A stretch of 64,000 nucleotides of DNA from Tangfeifania diversioriginum (GCF_900141875.1 NZ_FQZE01000011.1:1-64000), one strand, 5' to 3'; shown: positions 35,750-45,062, numbered from the stretch's first letter. Notes: generated from the letters alone by a model not told the origin. Numbers and translations are program-made.

Positions 35750-35940
35750 AACGGAGAAAATTTATTAAGCATCTTACCAAAAATGGATGTTATTTATTGA
35801 GAGAAGGGAAAAAACACAGTCTTTTTTATAATCCTGCAAACGGGAAAATTTCAACAATTCCAAGACACCCTGATATTAAGCAATTCACTGCTGAAAAGAT
35901 ATGTAAGGATTTGGACGTAAGTCTTCCGTTAGGTAAATAA
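35746..35940 (+). CDS. hicA: HicA-like mRNA interferase toxin
   Basis: 64 residues, with a dsRBD-like fold. The catalytic His lies in EGKKHSLFYNP, and the C-terminal block TIPRHPDIKQFTAEKICKDL is typical of HicA. It cuts mRNA. ATGA overlap with the antitoxin stop couples the two. Confidence 0.87.
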   Translation: MKRRKFIKHLTKNGCYLLREGKKHSLFYNPANGKISTIPRHPDIKQFTAEKICKDLDVSLPLGK

Positions 35941-36076
35941 AAGAACTAATCTTTTGGTTTAAGCCTGATTGCCTTCCTGGAGATAAACGAGGCGCATCGT
36001 AACGCCTACCATTAAAGTCTGCAAAGCTGGCGAAAATTTGTAATTTGTGCCACTTTGCCAACTGCACACTGCCAAC

Positions 36077-36117
36077 CCTGCCGGAATTTCCTCCTGCGTC
36101 GGATTCCGCAGGGCAGG
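36077..36117. repeat. Imperfect hairpin next to the yifB stop
   Basis: Outer arms cctgccggaat (36077-36087) and attccgcagggcagg (36103-36117) pair with one small bulge. It lies downstream of yifB on the minus strand and has no T-run, so termination is doubtful. Nearby short GCCAACT/GCACACT repeats make the 36,040-36,125 region look like a small intergenic repeat element. Confidence 0.4.
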
Positions 36118-36128
36118 CTGCCAACTTC

Positions 36129-37667
36129 CTATCCTCCCCAATTTTCCCGGTCCAGGCTCCGGTAGTGAATGGCTTCCGAGAGGTGGTGTGCCTGCACGTT
36201 TTCTTCTGCTTCGAGGTCGGCAATGGTGCGCGCTACTTTTAAAATGCGGTCGTAGGCGCGGGCGGAGAGGCCCAGTTTATCCATGGCATTTTTGATGAGT
36301 TCGTTGCCGGCTTCGTCCAGTTGCACATATTTTCGGATGAGTTTCGAGTTCATTTGCGCGTTGGCATATATGCCTTTGTGGTTTTCAAACCGTGCTTCCT
36401 GAATTTTCCGGGCTTTCATCACCCGCTCACGAACTGTTTCGCTGTTCTCGGACGACTCCGCCTCGGCCAGTTTTTTAAATGGCACCGGCACCACTTCCAG
36501 GTGAATGTCGATGCGGTCGAGCAGCGGGCCGGATATTTTGTTGAGGTACTTTTGCACCACACCGGGTCCGCAAACGCACTCTTTGGTGGGGTGGTTGTAA
36601 TACCCGCACGGACAGGGATTCATGGAAGCCACCAGCATAAAACTGCTGGGATATTCCACCGAAAATTTAGCGCGTGAAATCGTAATGAGCCGGTCTTCCA
36701 GCGGCTGGCGCATCACTTCCAGCACCGTGCGTTTAAATTCGGGCAGTTCGTCGAGGAACAACACCCCATTGTGTGCCAGCGAAATTTCGCCCGGCTGCGG
36801 ATAGTTGCCACCGCCCACGAGTGCGACATCAGAAATGGTGTGATGGGGACTCCGGAAGGGGCGCCGGGTCATCAGTGAAGTGTCTTTGCCAATCTTTCCG
36901 GCTACCGAATGGATTTTGGTCGTTTCGAGTGCTTCTTTCAAAGTAAATGGCGGCAAAATGGTGGGAATTCGTTTGGCCAGCATTGTTTTCCCCGAACCGG
37001 GCGGACCGATTAAAATAATATTGTGCCCGCCGGCAGCAGCAATCTCCAACGCCCGCTTCACGTTTTCCTGGCCTTTTACATCCGAAAAATCGAGTGGGTT
37101 GTTGTTCATGCGGGCATAAAACTCGGCGCGGGTGTCCACAATGGTTTGTTCAATTTTGTTTTCGCCGTTCAGAAAATCAATTACCTCGCGGATATTTTCG
37201 GCGCCATAAACATTCAGCTTGTCCACTACTGCTGCTTCACGCGCATTTTGTTTGGGCAGGATGAACCCTTCGAAACCTTCTTTGCGGGCATTAATAGCAA
37301 TGGGCAAAACGCCTTTTATGGGTTGCAAAGTACCGTCGAGCGAAAGTTCACCCATCAGTACAAACTTACTCAGTTTTTCGGCACTGATTTGGTCTGATGC
37401 AGCCAGAATTGCAGCTGCGAGCGGTAAATCATAAGCCGAGCCTTCTTTGCGGATATCGGCCGGTGCCATGTTGATGATGATTTTGTAGCGTGGCCATTTA
37501 AAACCGTTCAGCCGCAAAGCCGATTCAATGCGTTGCTGGCTCTCTTTTACGGCACTGTCGGGCAGGCCAACCAGCATAAATTTAATCCCTTTTGTAACAT
37601 CTACTTCAATGGTGATGGTGGTGGCATCGATTCCGAAAACTGAGCTTCCATAAGTTTTTACCAGCAT
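36129..37667 (-). CDS. YifB/ComM-family Mg-chelatase-like AAA+ ATPase
   Basis: 512 residues. An N-terminal Lon-protease-like fold (SSVFGIDATTITIEVDVTKG) precedes an AAA+ core with Walker A GPPGSGKTMLAKR at about 218 and Walker B VLFLDELPEF, then a C-terminal Mg_chelatase_C part with a Cys-rich loop (NPCPCGYYNHPTKECVCG). In competent species ComM is a branch-migration helicase used in natural transformation. Here the role is inferred. Confidence 0.94.
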   Translation of the reverse strand: MLVKTYGSSVFGIDATTITIEVDVTKGIKFMLVGLPDSAVKESQQRIESALRLNGFKWPRYKIIINMAPADIRKEGSAYDLPLAAAILAASDQISAEKLSKFVLMGELSLDGTLQPIKGVLPIAINARKEGFEGFILPKQNAREAAVVDKLNVYGAENIREVIDFLNGENKIEQTIVDTRAEFYARMNNNPLDFSDVKGQENVKRALEIAAAGGHNIILIGPPGSGKTMLAKRIPTILPPFTLKEALETTKIHSVAGKIGKDTSLMTRRPFRSPHHTISDVALVGGGNYPQPGEISLAHNGVLFLDELPEFKRTVLEVMRQPLEDRLITISRAKFSVEYPSSFMLVASMNPCPCGYYNHPTKECVCGPGVVQKYLNKISGPLLDRIDIHLEVVPVPFKKLAEAESSENSETVRERVMKARKIQEARFENHKGIYANAQMNSKLIRKYVQLDEAGNELIKNAMDKLGLSARAYDRILKVARTIADLEAEENVQAHHLSEAIHYRSLDRENWGG

Positions 37668-37773
37668 GGGTCAGGGTATTTTAGTTTGAACAGTTAAATG
37701 TAGGAATTTTATGTTGAAAAGGAAAATACCCAGTGGTTTATGGGAAACGAGTCGATTTCAAAAACCTTTCATT

Positions 37774-37869
37774 CGATGAGTTTGCGCTAATTTGTCTCAT
37801 GTTCTCGATGAATTCACGCTAATTTGTCGAGTCAATTCGATGAATTCACGCTAATTTGTCGAATATTTG
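37774..37869 (+). repeat. Three direct repeats of exactly 32 bp upstream of the DUF4143 ATPase
   Basis: Copies start at 37774, 37806 and 37838. The shared core is CGATGAATTCACGCTAATTT followed by GTC; the first copy differs at a few positions (GTTTG for ATTCA). The last third of each unit varies. The array ends at the -7 box of the next gene. The exact 32-bp step is three helical turns, so each copy faces the same side of DNA, as expected for an operator or binding array. There are only three units and no unique spacers, so it is not a CRISPR array. Confidence 0.85.
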
Positions 37870-37870
37870 T

Positions 37871-37878
37871 TATATTTG
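37871..37878 (+). promoter_or_regulatory. Putative -7 box for the DUF4143 ATPase
   Basis: TATATTTG, an exact TAnnTTTG match, directly after the third 32-bp repeat and 17 bp before the ATG. The repeat array therefore covers the -33 region and beyond. Confidence 0.5.
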
Positions 37879-37894
37879 AAATAAAAATTTGGAG

Positions 37895-39025
37895 ATGATA
37901 CCAAGATATATTGCAGCAAACATCATTCATCGATTGAAGCAATCGGATAAAATCATTGTGGTTTACGGCGCAAGACAGGTTGGTAAAACCACGCTCATAA
38001 AAACAATACTTAAAAATGATTTTGGCAAAGGACTGGAAATTAATGCCGATCAGTTAAAATACAGAGAAATTTTATCGAGTGCAGACCTAACTCAAATTAA
38101 ACGTCTTGTTTCAGGCTACGACTTGCTTTTCATTGATGAAGCTCAGCAAGTGCCGGATATTGGACTAAATCTAAAAATCATCAAAGACAATATTCCTGAG
38201 TTAAAAATTATAGCAACAGGTTCTTCTTCTTTTGAGCTTGCCAATAAAATAAGCGAACCCTTAACGGGCCGGAAGTGGACATTTACCTTATTCCCTATTT
38301 CACTGCTTGAAATATCCAAACTTAAAAATTCTTTTGAATTAGATTCCGAACTGGCAGATTATCTGATGTTTGGAATGTACCCTGAAGTTTTTAGTTATGA
38401 AAACAAATTAGACAAAATGGATTATTTGAAAGAAATAATCGAGTCGTTTTTGTATAAAGATTTACTTACACTTAGCCAGATTAAAAATTCAGGGAAAATT
38501 TATGAATTACTGCAACTTCTTGCCTATCAAATAGGCTCTCCGGTTTCTTACAGCGAACTGGGAAGAAAACTGGGGTTAAGCACCGATACTGTTATTTCCT
38601 ATATCGACCTGCTCGAAAAAGTTTTTGTAATTTATCGATTACCCGGATTTAGCCGGAACCTTCGGAAGGAGATCACCAAGAATAAAAAAATATATTTTTT
38701 CGATACCGGAATAAGGAACTCAGTTATCGAAGATTTTTCATTGCCGGATAAACGCCCCGATATTGGTGCGCTGTGGGAGAATTTTATAATTTCAGAAAGA
38801 ATAAAAAGGAATAGCTACAAAAGAGCCCATGCCAAATCTTATTTTTGGCGAACGTATACCGGAGCAGAATTGGATTATATTGAAGAATCGTCAGGAAAAC
38901 TTTCCGGTTATGAAATAAAATGGAAAAAGAAGAAATCAAAAGTTCCCAGGTCGTGGCTCGAAACCTATGAAAATGCTGATTTTGAAGTTATAAATTCAGA
39001 AAATTACCAGAATTTTATTCTCTGA
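37895..39025 (+). CDS. AAA ATPase with DUF4143 domain
   Basis: About 376 residues. Walker A GARQVGKTTLIKT lies near residue 30 and Walker B LLFIDEAQQ near 90; a sensor block ATGSSSFEL follows. The C-terminal DUF4143 region (winged-helix then nuclease-like PD-(D/E)XK: WENFIISERIKRN, AELDYIEES, YEIKWKKKK) is clear. Such ATPases are common, often horizontally acquired, and of unsettled role. An in-frame TTG at 37889 is less likely. The gene is AT-rich compared with neighbours. It ends 4 bp before the stop of the convergent DUF58 gene. Confidence 0.9.
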   Translation: MIPRYIAANIIHRLKQSDKIIVVYGARQVGKTTLIKTILKNDFGKGLEINADQLKYREILSSADLTQIKRLVSGYDLLFIDEAQQVPDIGLNLKIIKDNIPELKIIATGSSSFELANKISEPLTGRKWTFTLFPISLLEISKLKNSFELDSELADYLMFGMYPEVFSYENKLDKMDYLKEIIESFLYKDLLTLSQIKNSGKIYELLQLLAYQIGSPVSYSELGRKLGLSTDTVISYIDLLEKVFVIYRLPGFSRNLRKEITKNKKIYFFDTGIRNSVIEDFSLPDKRPDIGALWENFIISERIKRNSYKRAHAKSYFWRTYTGAELDYIEESSGKLSGYEIKWKKKKSKVPRSWLETYENADFEVINSENYQNFIL

Positions 39026-39029
39026 TTTT

Positions 39030-39959
39030 TTAGAACAATTGCTTCCTCTTCACCATGTAGGCCAGCAAAACCTCTTTAAAATCTTTGTTGATGTCGGCTT
39101 CGGCCAGGTCTATTTGGTATTGGCCGCACTTCACTTTCAGATCGTTAAAATACGATTTCACCGATGAAACATACCGGTTTTTTACTTCCCAGGGGTTCAG
39201 TTTTATGGCTTGGCCAGTTTCAAGATCAACAAATTTGTGCGGGCGGTTGCTGAAATCAAATTCGCGTTCCTGCCTGTGGTCGGTCACGTGAAAAAGGATG
39301 ACTTCGTGCTTGTTGTAGCGCAGGTGCTGCAGGGCCGAAAAGAGTTCGTCGGTTTCGCTGCTGTCAATCATATCGCTGAAAAGGACTACCAGCGAGCGTT
39401 TGTGGATATTTTCAGCAATTTGGTGAAGCACCTCGGTGGTATTGGTGTTTTTGCGCAAGTGGGCATTTTCGGGTTGAATAAGTTCCGAAAGCTTACCATA
39501 CATCAATTCGGCATTTACCGACGAGAGCCGTGGTGCTGTGTGAAATTCAATTTCATCAGAAAAAAGTGTGAGCCCGGTTGCATCTCGTTGTTTGCGCAGC
39601 AGATAAATGAGAGCGGCGGCCGTGTACACCGAAAAAGCCAGCTTGTTTTGCAGGTGTTTTTTCCCTTTGTGGTACGGGAACAACATTGAGGAAGAAGTGT
39701 CGATAACCAGCTGACAGCGCAGGTTTGTTTCTTCTTCGTACTGTTTTACAAACAGCTTGTCGGTGCGGGCAAACAGTTTCCAGTCGATGTGTTTGGTTGA
39801 TTCGCCCTGGTTGTACAGCCGGTGCTCGGCAAATTCAACCGAAAAACCGTGAAACGGGCTGCGGTGCAAACCGGTTATGAAACCTTCTACTACTTCGCGG
39901 GCAATCAGGCCGAGGTTATCGAACTGATGAAATTGTTCTATGTCGAAAATATTTTTCAC
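39030..39959 (-). CDS. DUF58 domain protein
   Basis: About 309 residues. The DUF58 hallmark GESTKHIDWKLFARTDKLFVKQYEEE is represented by HIDWKLFARTD and a von Willebrand A-like region with metal-site DTSSSM. These proteins usually sit with MoxR ATPases and are linked to oxidative or envelope stress. Here no MoxR gene is nearby. The frame can be extended to a TTG at 39992, but that region contains the trxA terminator hairpin, so the GTG at 39959 is preferred. Confidence 0.85.
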   Translation of the reverse strand: MKNIFDIEQFHQFDNLGLIAREVVEGFITGLHRSPFHGFSVEFAEHRLYNQGESTKHIDWKLFARTDKLFVKQYEEETNLRCQLVIDTSSSMLFPYHKGKKHLQNKLAFSVYTAAALIYLLRKQRDATGLTLFSDEIEFHTAPRLSSVNAELMYGKLSELIQPENAHLRKNTNTTEVLHQIAENIHKRSLVVLFSDMIDSSETDELFSALQHLRYNKHEVILFHVTDHRQEREFDFSNRPHKFVDLETGQAIKLNPWEVKNRYVSSVKSYFNDLKVKCGQYQIDLAEADINKDFKEVLLAYMVKRKQLF

Positions 39960-39978
39960 AGCAGCGAAATTAACAAAA

Positions 39979-40006
39979 GCACCGGACAGCAAAAACCATC
40001 CGGTGC
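39979..40006 (-). terminator. Intrinsic terminator of trxA
   Basis: Perfect 8-bp stem (gcaccgga with tccggtgc), then TTTTGTTA on the minus strand, 27 bp after the trxA stop. It rules out the longest DUF58 frame. Confidence 0.8.
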
Positions 40007-40032
40007 ACTATTTCTTCAGCAATGCATTTTAA

Positions 40033-40350
40033 TTAAAGCAGTGCGTCGAGCTTGTCAGTAAAAACATTTTTAGGTGCTGCGCCCACTTGTTTGTCGGCCA
40101 CTTCGCCGTTTTTCACAAAAAGCGTGGTGGGAATGTTGCGGATTCCGTATTTCATAGCCACTTCAGGATTTGAATCCACGTCCACTTTTCCAATTACCGC
40201 TTTCCCTTCGTATTCTTCAGCCATCTCTTCAACAATAGGGGCAATCATACGGCAGGGGCCACACCAAACTGCCCAGAAATCGAGCATTACAGGTTTGTCG
40301 GATTTTAAAACCAATTCTTCGAAATTGGCATCAGTTATTTCTTTCGCCAT
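40033..40350 (-). CDS. trxA: Thioredoxin
   Basis: A 105-residue thiol-disulfide reductant. The active site WCGPC is at 29-33 (AVWCGPCRMIAPI) and the cis-Pro block RNIPTTLFV is intact. No signal peptide, so cytosolic. It has a -7 box overlapping the dnaE stop and its own terminator. Confidence 0.97.
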   Translation of the reverse strand: MAKEITDANFEELVLKSDKPVMLDFWAVWCGPCRMIAPIVEEMAEEYEGKAVIGKVDVDSNPEVAMKYGIRNIPTTLFVKNGEVADKQVGAAPKNVFTDKLDALL

Positions 40351-40389
40351 AATTTTTTTATTTTAATGTGAATATTCTTTTGTTTTATA

Positions 40390-40397
40390 CAAATTTA
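40390..40397 (-). promoter_or_regulatory. Putative -7 box for trxA
   Basis: The minus strand reads TAAATTTG, a TAnnTTTG match, overlapping the end of dnaE and 40 bp before the trxA start. It would let trxA be expressed apart from dnaE. Confidence 0.45.
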
Positions 40398-43300
40398 ATT
40401 AATTCTGTATCCAATATCTTCTTTCCCTTCAAAAAAGCGAACAAATTCATTGGACAAAAATATCCGTTTACTGCGCGAAAACAGGTTAATGAACATGTTG
40501 CTTTCCGGATCGTAAACATTAAATTTTAACAACGCTTTGCCCTTATTGTTTTGAGCCAGTTTTTCAATTTCTTCCACTACCGATTCGTTGATTTTGCCGA
40601 GCGGAATATTTATAGTTACGCTTTGCACATAATTTTTACGCGCTTCTGAAAGCAACTCAATCTGAGTGGCTTTAAATTCATACGATTCGCTGTTGAACCG
40701 TTGTTTAACAGTGCCTTTCACCAAAATGAAAAGCCCGGTTTTGCAGAATTTGTGAAAGTTGACGTAATCCTGGCCAAAAAAGAAGAATTCATACGTGTCG
40801 GTATAATCTGACAGGGTGAGTGTGCTGAACGGATTTCCGTTTTTGGAAGTGGCTTCGCGTGCGGCAACCACCATTCCGCCAAAAGTAAAATCGCGACCTT
40901 TGTATTTATCGATATCGTTTTTCAGGTCTTTCAGTGCCACATCACGTGCGCAAAAGTTTTCAATTTCAATTTTGTAATCGTCGAGCGGATGTGCGGTAAG
41001 GTAAATCCCTATCAGGTTTTTCTCTTTTTCGAGCAAAACAAGTTGCGGCCATTCATCCACTTCGGGAATTGCCGGTTTTTTCACTACCGAACTGCTTCCT
41101 GCATCGCCAAACAAACTTTGCTGCATACTTTGGTTTTCGGTTTGAATTTTGTTTCCGTAGCGAATTAATTTTTCAATAAATGTGGTGCTGTCGTTTTCAT
41201 TTTCGCCGGCAAAAAAACTGCTTCGTTTCAGTCCTTTCAAACTATCGAAAGCGCCTGCCATTGCAAGTGCTTCCATATTTTTTTTGTTGACGGTTTGCAG
41301 GTTCACATTCTCTACAAAATCGTAAACAGTTTCAAACTTCCCGCTGCTGTTGCGGGCTTCAATTACGTCTTTTGCCGCGTTGGAGCCCACGCCTTTAATG
41401 GCGGCCATTCCAAAACGTATGTCGCCGTTTTTGTTGGAGGTGAATTTGATGAAACTTTCATTTACGTCAGGCCCCAACACGTTCATTCCCATGCGTCTGC
41501 ATTCGGTCATCAGTTTGGTGATATCTGTAATATTGTTGAGGTTTCGGCTCATGTTGGCAGCCATAAATTCACCCGGGTAGTGTGCTTTCAGGTAGCCGGT
41601 TTGGTAAGCAATGTAGGCGTAACAAACCGAGTGTGATTTATTGAAAGCGTATGATGCAAATGCCTCCCAATCTTTCCATATTTTTTCGATTACCGACTCG
41701 GGCTTTTTGCCAACCAGTTTACATTCGTCCAAAAATTTGTAGTTGGCCATGCATCCTTTTTCAAACTTCTCTTTCATCTCTTCCATAAGGGAAGTAATTT
41801 TTTTACCCATTGCCTTGCGGAGGGTGTCTGAATCGCCGCCCGAAAAATTGGCAAGCAGGCGGGACAGTAACATCACCTGCTCCTGGAATACCGTAATTCC
41901 GTATGTTTCGCTCAGGTATGTTTCCATCATGGGTAGGTCGTATTCCACTTTTTGGCGGCCGTGTTTACGTGCAATGTAACTTGGAATATATTCCATTGGG
42001 CCGGGACGGTAGAGGGCGTTCATGGCCACGAGGTCTTCAAACCGGTTGGGCTTGAGGTCGCGGAGGTGTTTTTTCATCCCGTCGGATTCAAACTGGAAAA
42101 TGGCCGTTGTTTCACCATGGCTAAACAGTTCGAACGTTTTTTCGTCGTCCCACGGAATATTGTCAATATCAATTTCTATTCCTTTTGAAAATTTGATATT
42201 ATCGAGTGTTTCCTTTATAATCGAAAGGGTTTTCAATCCCAGAAAATCCATTTTCAGCAACCCGATATCTTCCACGAAACGCCCGTCGTATTGCGTGGTT
42301 GGCAGCGTTTCACCGTCTTTGGTAGGCATTAGTGGAATGTGGTCGGTAAGCGGGTCGCGGCTGATAAGTACGCCACAGGCGTGCACTCCGGTTTGCCTGA
42401 CCGAACCTTCGAGCGTCTCGGCAAATTTTATGGTTTTGGCAATTAGCGGATTGTCGGAATTTTTTTCTTTTTTAAGATCCGGATTTTCTTTGAATGCCTT
42501 TGGGAAAGTCATTTTTGGGGCATCGGGAACGAGCTTTGCCAGCCTGTCGGCTTCGGGAAGCGGGAGTTTCAGCACGCGGGATACATCGCGGATGGCCAGT
42601 TTGGTGGCCATGGTGCCGAAAGTACAGATGTGCGCTACTTTATCGTGTCCGTATTTTTTTGTCACATAGTCGAGTACTTTCTCGCGGCCGTCGTCGTCAA
42701 AGTCGATGTCCACATCGGGCATTGATATCCGGTCGGGGTTGAGGAAACGCTCAAAAAGCAGATCGTACTTAATGGGGTCGATGTTGGTAATTCCGGTAGA
42801 GTAGGAGACGGCAGCTCCGGCAGCCGAACCACGCCCGGGGCCGACAAGGACTCCCATTTCTCGGGCGGCATTTATAAAGTCCTGAACAATAAGGAAATAT
42901 CCCGGAAATCCCATCTGTTTGATAGTGTTCAGTTCAAAATCGAGGCGTTTTACAACATTTTCAGGAACTGGCGAACCGTATCTTTCTTCGGCACCTTTAA
43001 AAGTAAGATGACGCAGGTAGGCTGCTTCCCTTTTTACACGGATTACTTTTTCGTAACCGCCCATCCGGATGAAGTCCTTTTCTCCTAATTCTTCAATTAG
43101 TTTTGCTTCCGGGTATTCTTTTTTGAAGTCCTCCTCGGTTCCAAACTCTTCCGGAATGGGGAAGTAGGGCATAATTGGATCGGAATCCAGTTCATAATTT
43201 TCAATTTTATCCACTATTTCTGCGGTGTTCGATAACGCTTCCGGCACGTCAGCAAACAGTTCGTTCATTTCTTTCTGGGTTTTAAACCATTCCTGTTTAG

Positions 43301-44042
43301 TGTAACGCATCCGCGACGGATCGTCGATGTCTTTCCCGGTGTTCAGGCAAATAAGCAGATCGTGGGCATCGGCATCTTCGGCATTGGTAAAATGCACATC
43401 GTTGGTTGCAATTACTTTTATGTCGTGTTTTTTTGCCAGTTTCAGCAATGTTTCATTAACCAGCACCTGTTTGTCGTACACATTCTCGCGCTGTTCGGGC
43501 ATTTCGGATGGATGCCTCATGAGTTCGAGATAGAAATCGCTGCCAAATAAATTTTTGTACCACAGGATTGCATTTTCAGCATCTTCCACGTGGTTGTTCA
43601 TTATTGCCGTGGAAATTTCGCCACCAAGGCAAGCCGAGGAAACAATCAGTCCCTCGCGGTGTTTTTCGAGCAGATTTTTGTCGATTCGGGGCTTGTAGTA
43701 AAATCCGTTGATGTAGGCTACTGAAATAAGTTTTACCAGGTTTCTGTACCCTTGTTTGTTTTTGGCCAGCAAAATCAGGTGGTCGCCATAGCGGTCCTCT
43801 TTGTTTGTTTTGTCGGTCAGCGAGCGCCGGGCAACATAGGTTTCGCAACCGAGAATGGGTTTCAGTCCCGCATTTTTACATTTTAAATGAAATTCTTTTA
43901 TGCCAAACATGGTGCCGTGGTCGGTCAGTGCCAGGGCCCTCATGCCGTCTTTTTTTGCCTTGGTTACCAAATCGGCAACACTGGCAGCACCATCTAAAAT
44001 TGAATATTGTGAGTGTACGTGTAAATGTGAAAACGGAACCAT
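40395..44042 (-). CDS. dnaE: DNA polymerase III alpha subunit
   Basis: A 1215-residue replicative polymerase. The N-terminal PHP domain starts HLHVHSQYSILDGAA and has histidines consistent with a metal site. The catalytic Asp residues are in GPGRGSAAGAAVSYS and MPDVDIDFDDDGREKV (about 400-430). HhH and OB-fold (FTFGGMVVAARE) regions follow. The C-terminus is short compared with E. coli DnaE but normal for the phylum. Located upstream of trxA on the minus strand. Confidence 0.98.
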   Translation of the reverse strand: MVPFSHLHVHSQYSILDGAASVADLVTKAKKDGMRALALTDHGTMFGIKEFHLKCKNAGLKPILGCETYVARRSLTDKTNKEDRYGDHLILLAKNKQGYRNLVKLISVAYINGFYYKPRIDKNLLEKHREGLIVSSACLGGEISTAIMNNHVEDAENAILWYKNLFGSDFYLELMRHPSEMPEQRENVYDKQVLVNETLLKLAKKHDIKVIATNDVHFTNAEDADAHDLLICLNTGKDIDDPSRMRYTKQEWFKTQKEMNELFADVPEALSNTAEIVDKIENYELDSDPIMPYFPIPEEFGTEEDFKKEYPEAKLIEELGEKDFIRMGGYEKVIRVKREAAYLRHLTFKGAEERYGSPVPENVVKRLDFELNTIKQMGFPGYFLIVQDFINAAREMGVLVGPGRGSAAGAAVSYSTGITNIDPIKYDLLFERFLNPDRISMPDVDIDFDDDGREKVLDYVTKKYGHDKVAHICTFGTMATKLAIRDVSRVLKLPLPEADRLAKLVPDAPKMTFPKAFKENPDLKKEKNSDNPLIAKTIKFAETLEGSVRQTGVHACGVLISRDPLTDHIPLMPTKDGETLPTTQYDGRFVEDIGLLKMDFLGLKTLSIIKETLDNIKFSKGIEIDIDNIPWDDEKTFELFSHGETTAIFQFESDGMKKHLRDLKPNRFEDLVAMNALYRPGPMEYIPSYIARKHGRQKVEYDLPMMETYLSETYGITVFQEQVMLLSRLLANFSGGDSDTLRKAMGKKITSLMEEMKEKFEKGCMANYKFLDECKLVGKKPESVIEKIWKDWEAFASYAFNKSHSVCYAYIAYQTGYLKAHYPGEFMAANMSRNLNNITDITKLMTECRRMGMNVLGPDVNESFIKFTSNKNGDIRFGMAAIKGVGSNAAKDVIEARNSSGKFETVYDFVENVNLQTVNKKNMEALAMAGAFDSLKGLKRSSFFAGENENDSTTFIEKLIRYGNKIQTENQSMQQSLFGDAGSSSVVKKPAIPEVDEWPQLVLLEKEKNLIGIYLTAHPLDDYKIEIENFCARDVALKDLKNDIDKYKGRDFTFGGMVVAAREATSKNGNPFSTLTLSDYTDTYEFFFFGQDYVNFHKFCKTGLFILVKGTVKQRFNSESYEFKATQIELLSEARKNYVQSVTINIPLGKINESVVEEIEKLAQNNKGKALLKFNVYDPESNMFINLFSRSKRIFLSNEFVRFFEGKEDIGYRIN

Positions 44043-44133
44043 TTTATGCCTTTTTTTAAAATTTTACCTGCCCCAAAGGAAGCATAAAGTTACTATTTTT
44101 GAAGGCCGGAATTTCAATTGTTGAAAAAAATGA

Positions 44134-44161
44134 GATAAAAAAACCCGGTAAAAAAACCGGG
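44134..44161 (-). terminator. Intrinsic terminator after the greA-HIT pair
   Basis: Stem cccggt with accggg and a long T-run on the minus strand, between the HIT gene stop and dnaE. Confidence 0.8.
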
Positions 44162-44186
44162 CTTTTCAGTAAAAAAGATTAATGTC

Positions 44187-44582
44187 TTATTTTATTTCCT
44201 GTGCAATTTTTTTGCTCAACTCCACAAACTCTTCTTCAGTCATTTTTATTTTTTGCGAAAAGTTTAAAACATCGGCTTCGCTTTGCATGGGGATAAGGTG
44301 AATGTGCGCGTGTGGCACTTCGAGCCCCAGAACCAGCATTCCAACTTTAATGCAAGGGACTGCTTTTTTTAGCCCGGAAGCAACTTTTTTTGCAAAAAGC
44401 TGCAATCCTGAATAAAGTTCATCTTCAAGATCGAAGAGGTCGTCAACTTCTTTTTTGGGAATTACCAACGTGTGGCCTTTGGCAACGGGTGAAATATCCA
44501 GAAAGGCAAGGAATTTTTCATCTTCCGCTACCTTGTAAGCCGGGATTTCGCCATTTACGATTTTTGTGAAAATGCTTGCCAT
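44187..44582 (-). CDS. HIT family nucleotide hydrolase/transferase
   Basis: 131 residues. The histidine triad motif is EVPHAHIHLIPM. The family hydrolyses nucleoside phosphoramidates or related adenylated species. N-terminal block IFTKIVNGEIPAYKV is typical. It follows greA by 6 bp, a widespread pairing in Bacteroidota. Confidence 0.94.
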   Translation of the reverse strand: MASIFTKIVNGEIPAYKVAEDEKFLAFLDISPVAKGHTLVIPKKEVDDLFDLEDELYSGLQLFAKKVASGLKKAVPCIKVGMLVLGLEVPHAHIHLIPMQSEADVLNFSQKIKMTEEEFVELSKKIAQEIK

Positions 44583-44588
44583 AATTTT

Positions 44589-45062
44589 TTAAATTGAGAT
44601 TTCTACAATTTCAAAAGGAATAATACCCGAAGGCACTTTAATTTCAACTTCGTCGCCCACTTTTTTGCCCATTAATCCTTTGGCAATAGGGGTTGTTACT
44701 GAAATTTTTCCTTCTTTCAGGTTGGCTTCACTTTCAGGAACAATGGTATATTTCATTGTAGCATTGTTCTTTTTGTTTTTAATTTTAATGGTATTCAGAA
44801 TCTGAACCTGAGTAGTGTCGATTTTCGATTCATCGAGAATACGGGCATTAGCGATTTTTGACTGTATCTCAGCGATTTTTGCTTCGAGCATACCTTGGGC
44901 ATCTTTGGCGGCATCGTATTCAGCGTTTTCCGAAATATCGCCTTTCTCGATGGCTTCACCAATTTGCTTTGAAATGGCCGGTCGTTCTACGTTTGTTAGC
45001 CGTTCCAGCTCTTTTTTTAGTTTATCAAGTCCTTTTTGTGTCAAATATGTTACTGTCGACAT
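44589..45062 (-). CDS. greA: Transcription elongation factor GreA
   Basis: 157 residues. It makes stalled RNA polymerase cut back its transcript. The N-terminal coiled coil (YLTQKGLDKLKKELERL) carries the acidic tip DISENAEYDAAK, and the C-terminal FKBP-like part has SVTTPIAKGLMGKKVGDEVEI. The start is set by a strong GAGGAGG ribosome site just upstream of 45062. A longer frame to 45161 has no homology. Confidence 0.97.
   Translation of the reverse strand: MSTVTYLTQKGLDKLKKELERLTNVERPAISKQIGEAIEKGDISENAEYDAAKDAQGMLEAKIAEIQSKIANARILDESKIDTTQVQILNTIKIKNKKNNATMKYTIVPESEANLKEGKISVTTPIAKGLMGKKVGDEVEIKVPSGIIPFEIVEISI

Noticed and set aside
37774-37869. Possible small CRISPR array in the 32-bp repeats
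   Set aside because: Only three units, no unique spacers between them and no Cas genes nearby.
42022-42669. Plus-strand frame (215 residues)
   Set aside because: Antisense to dnaE, whose polymerase motifs are intact in the opposite frame.
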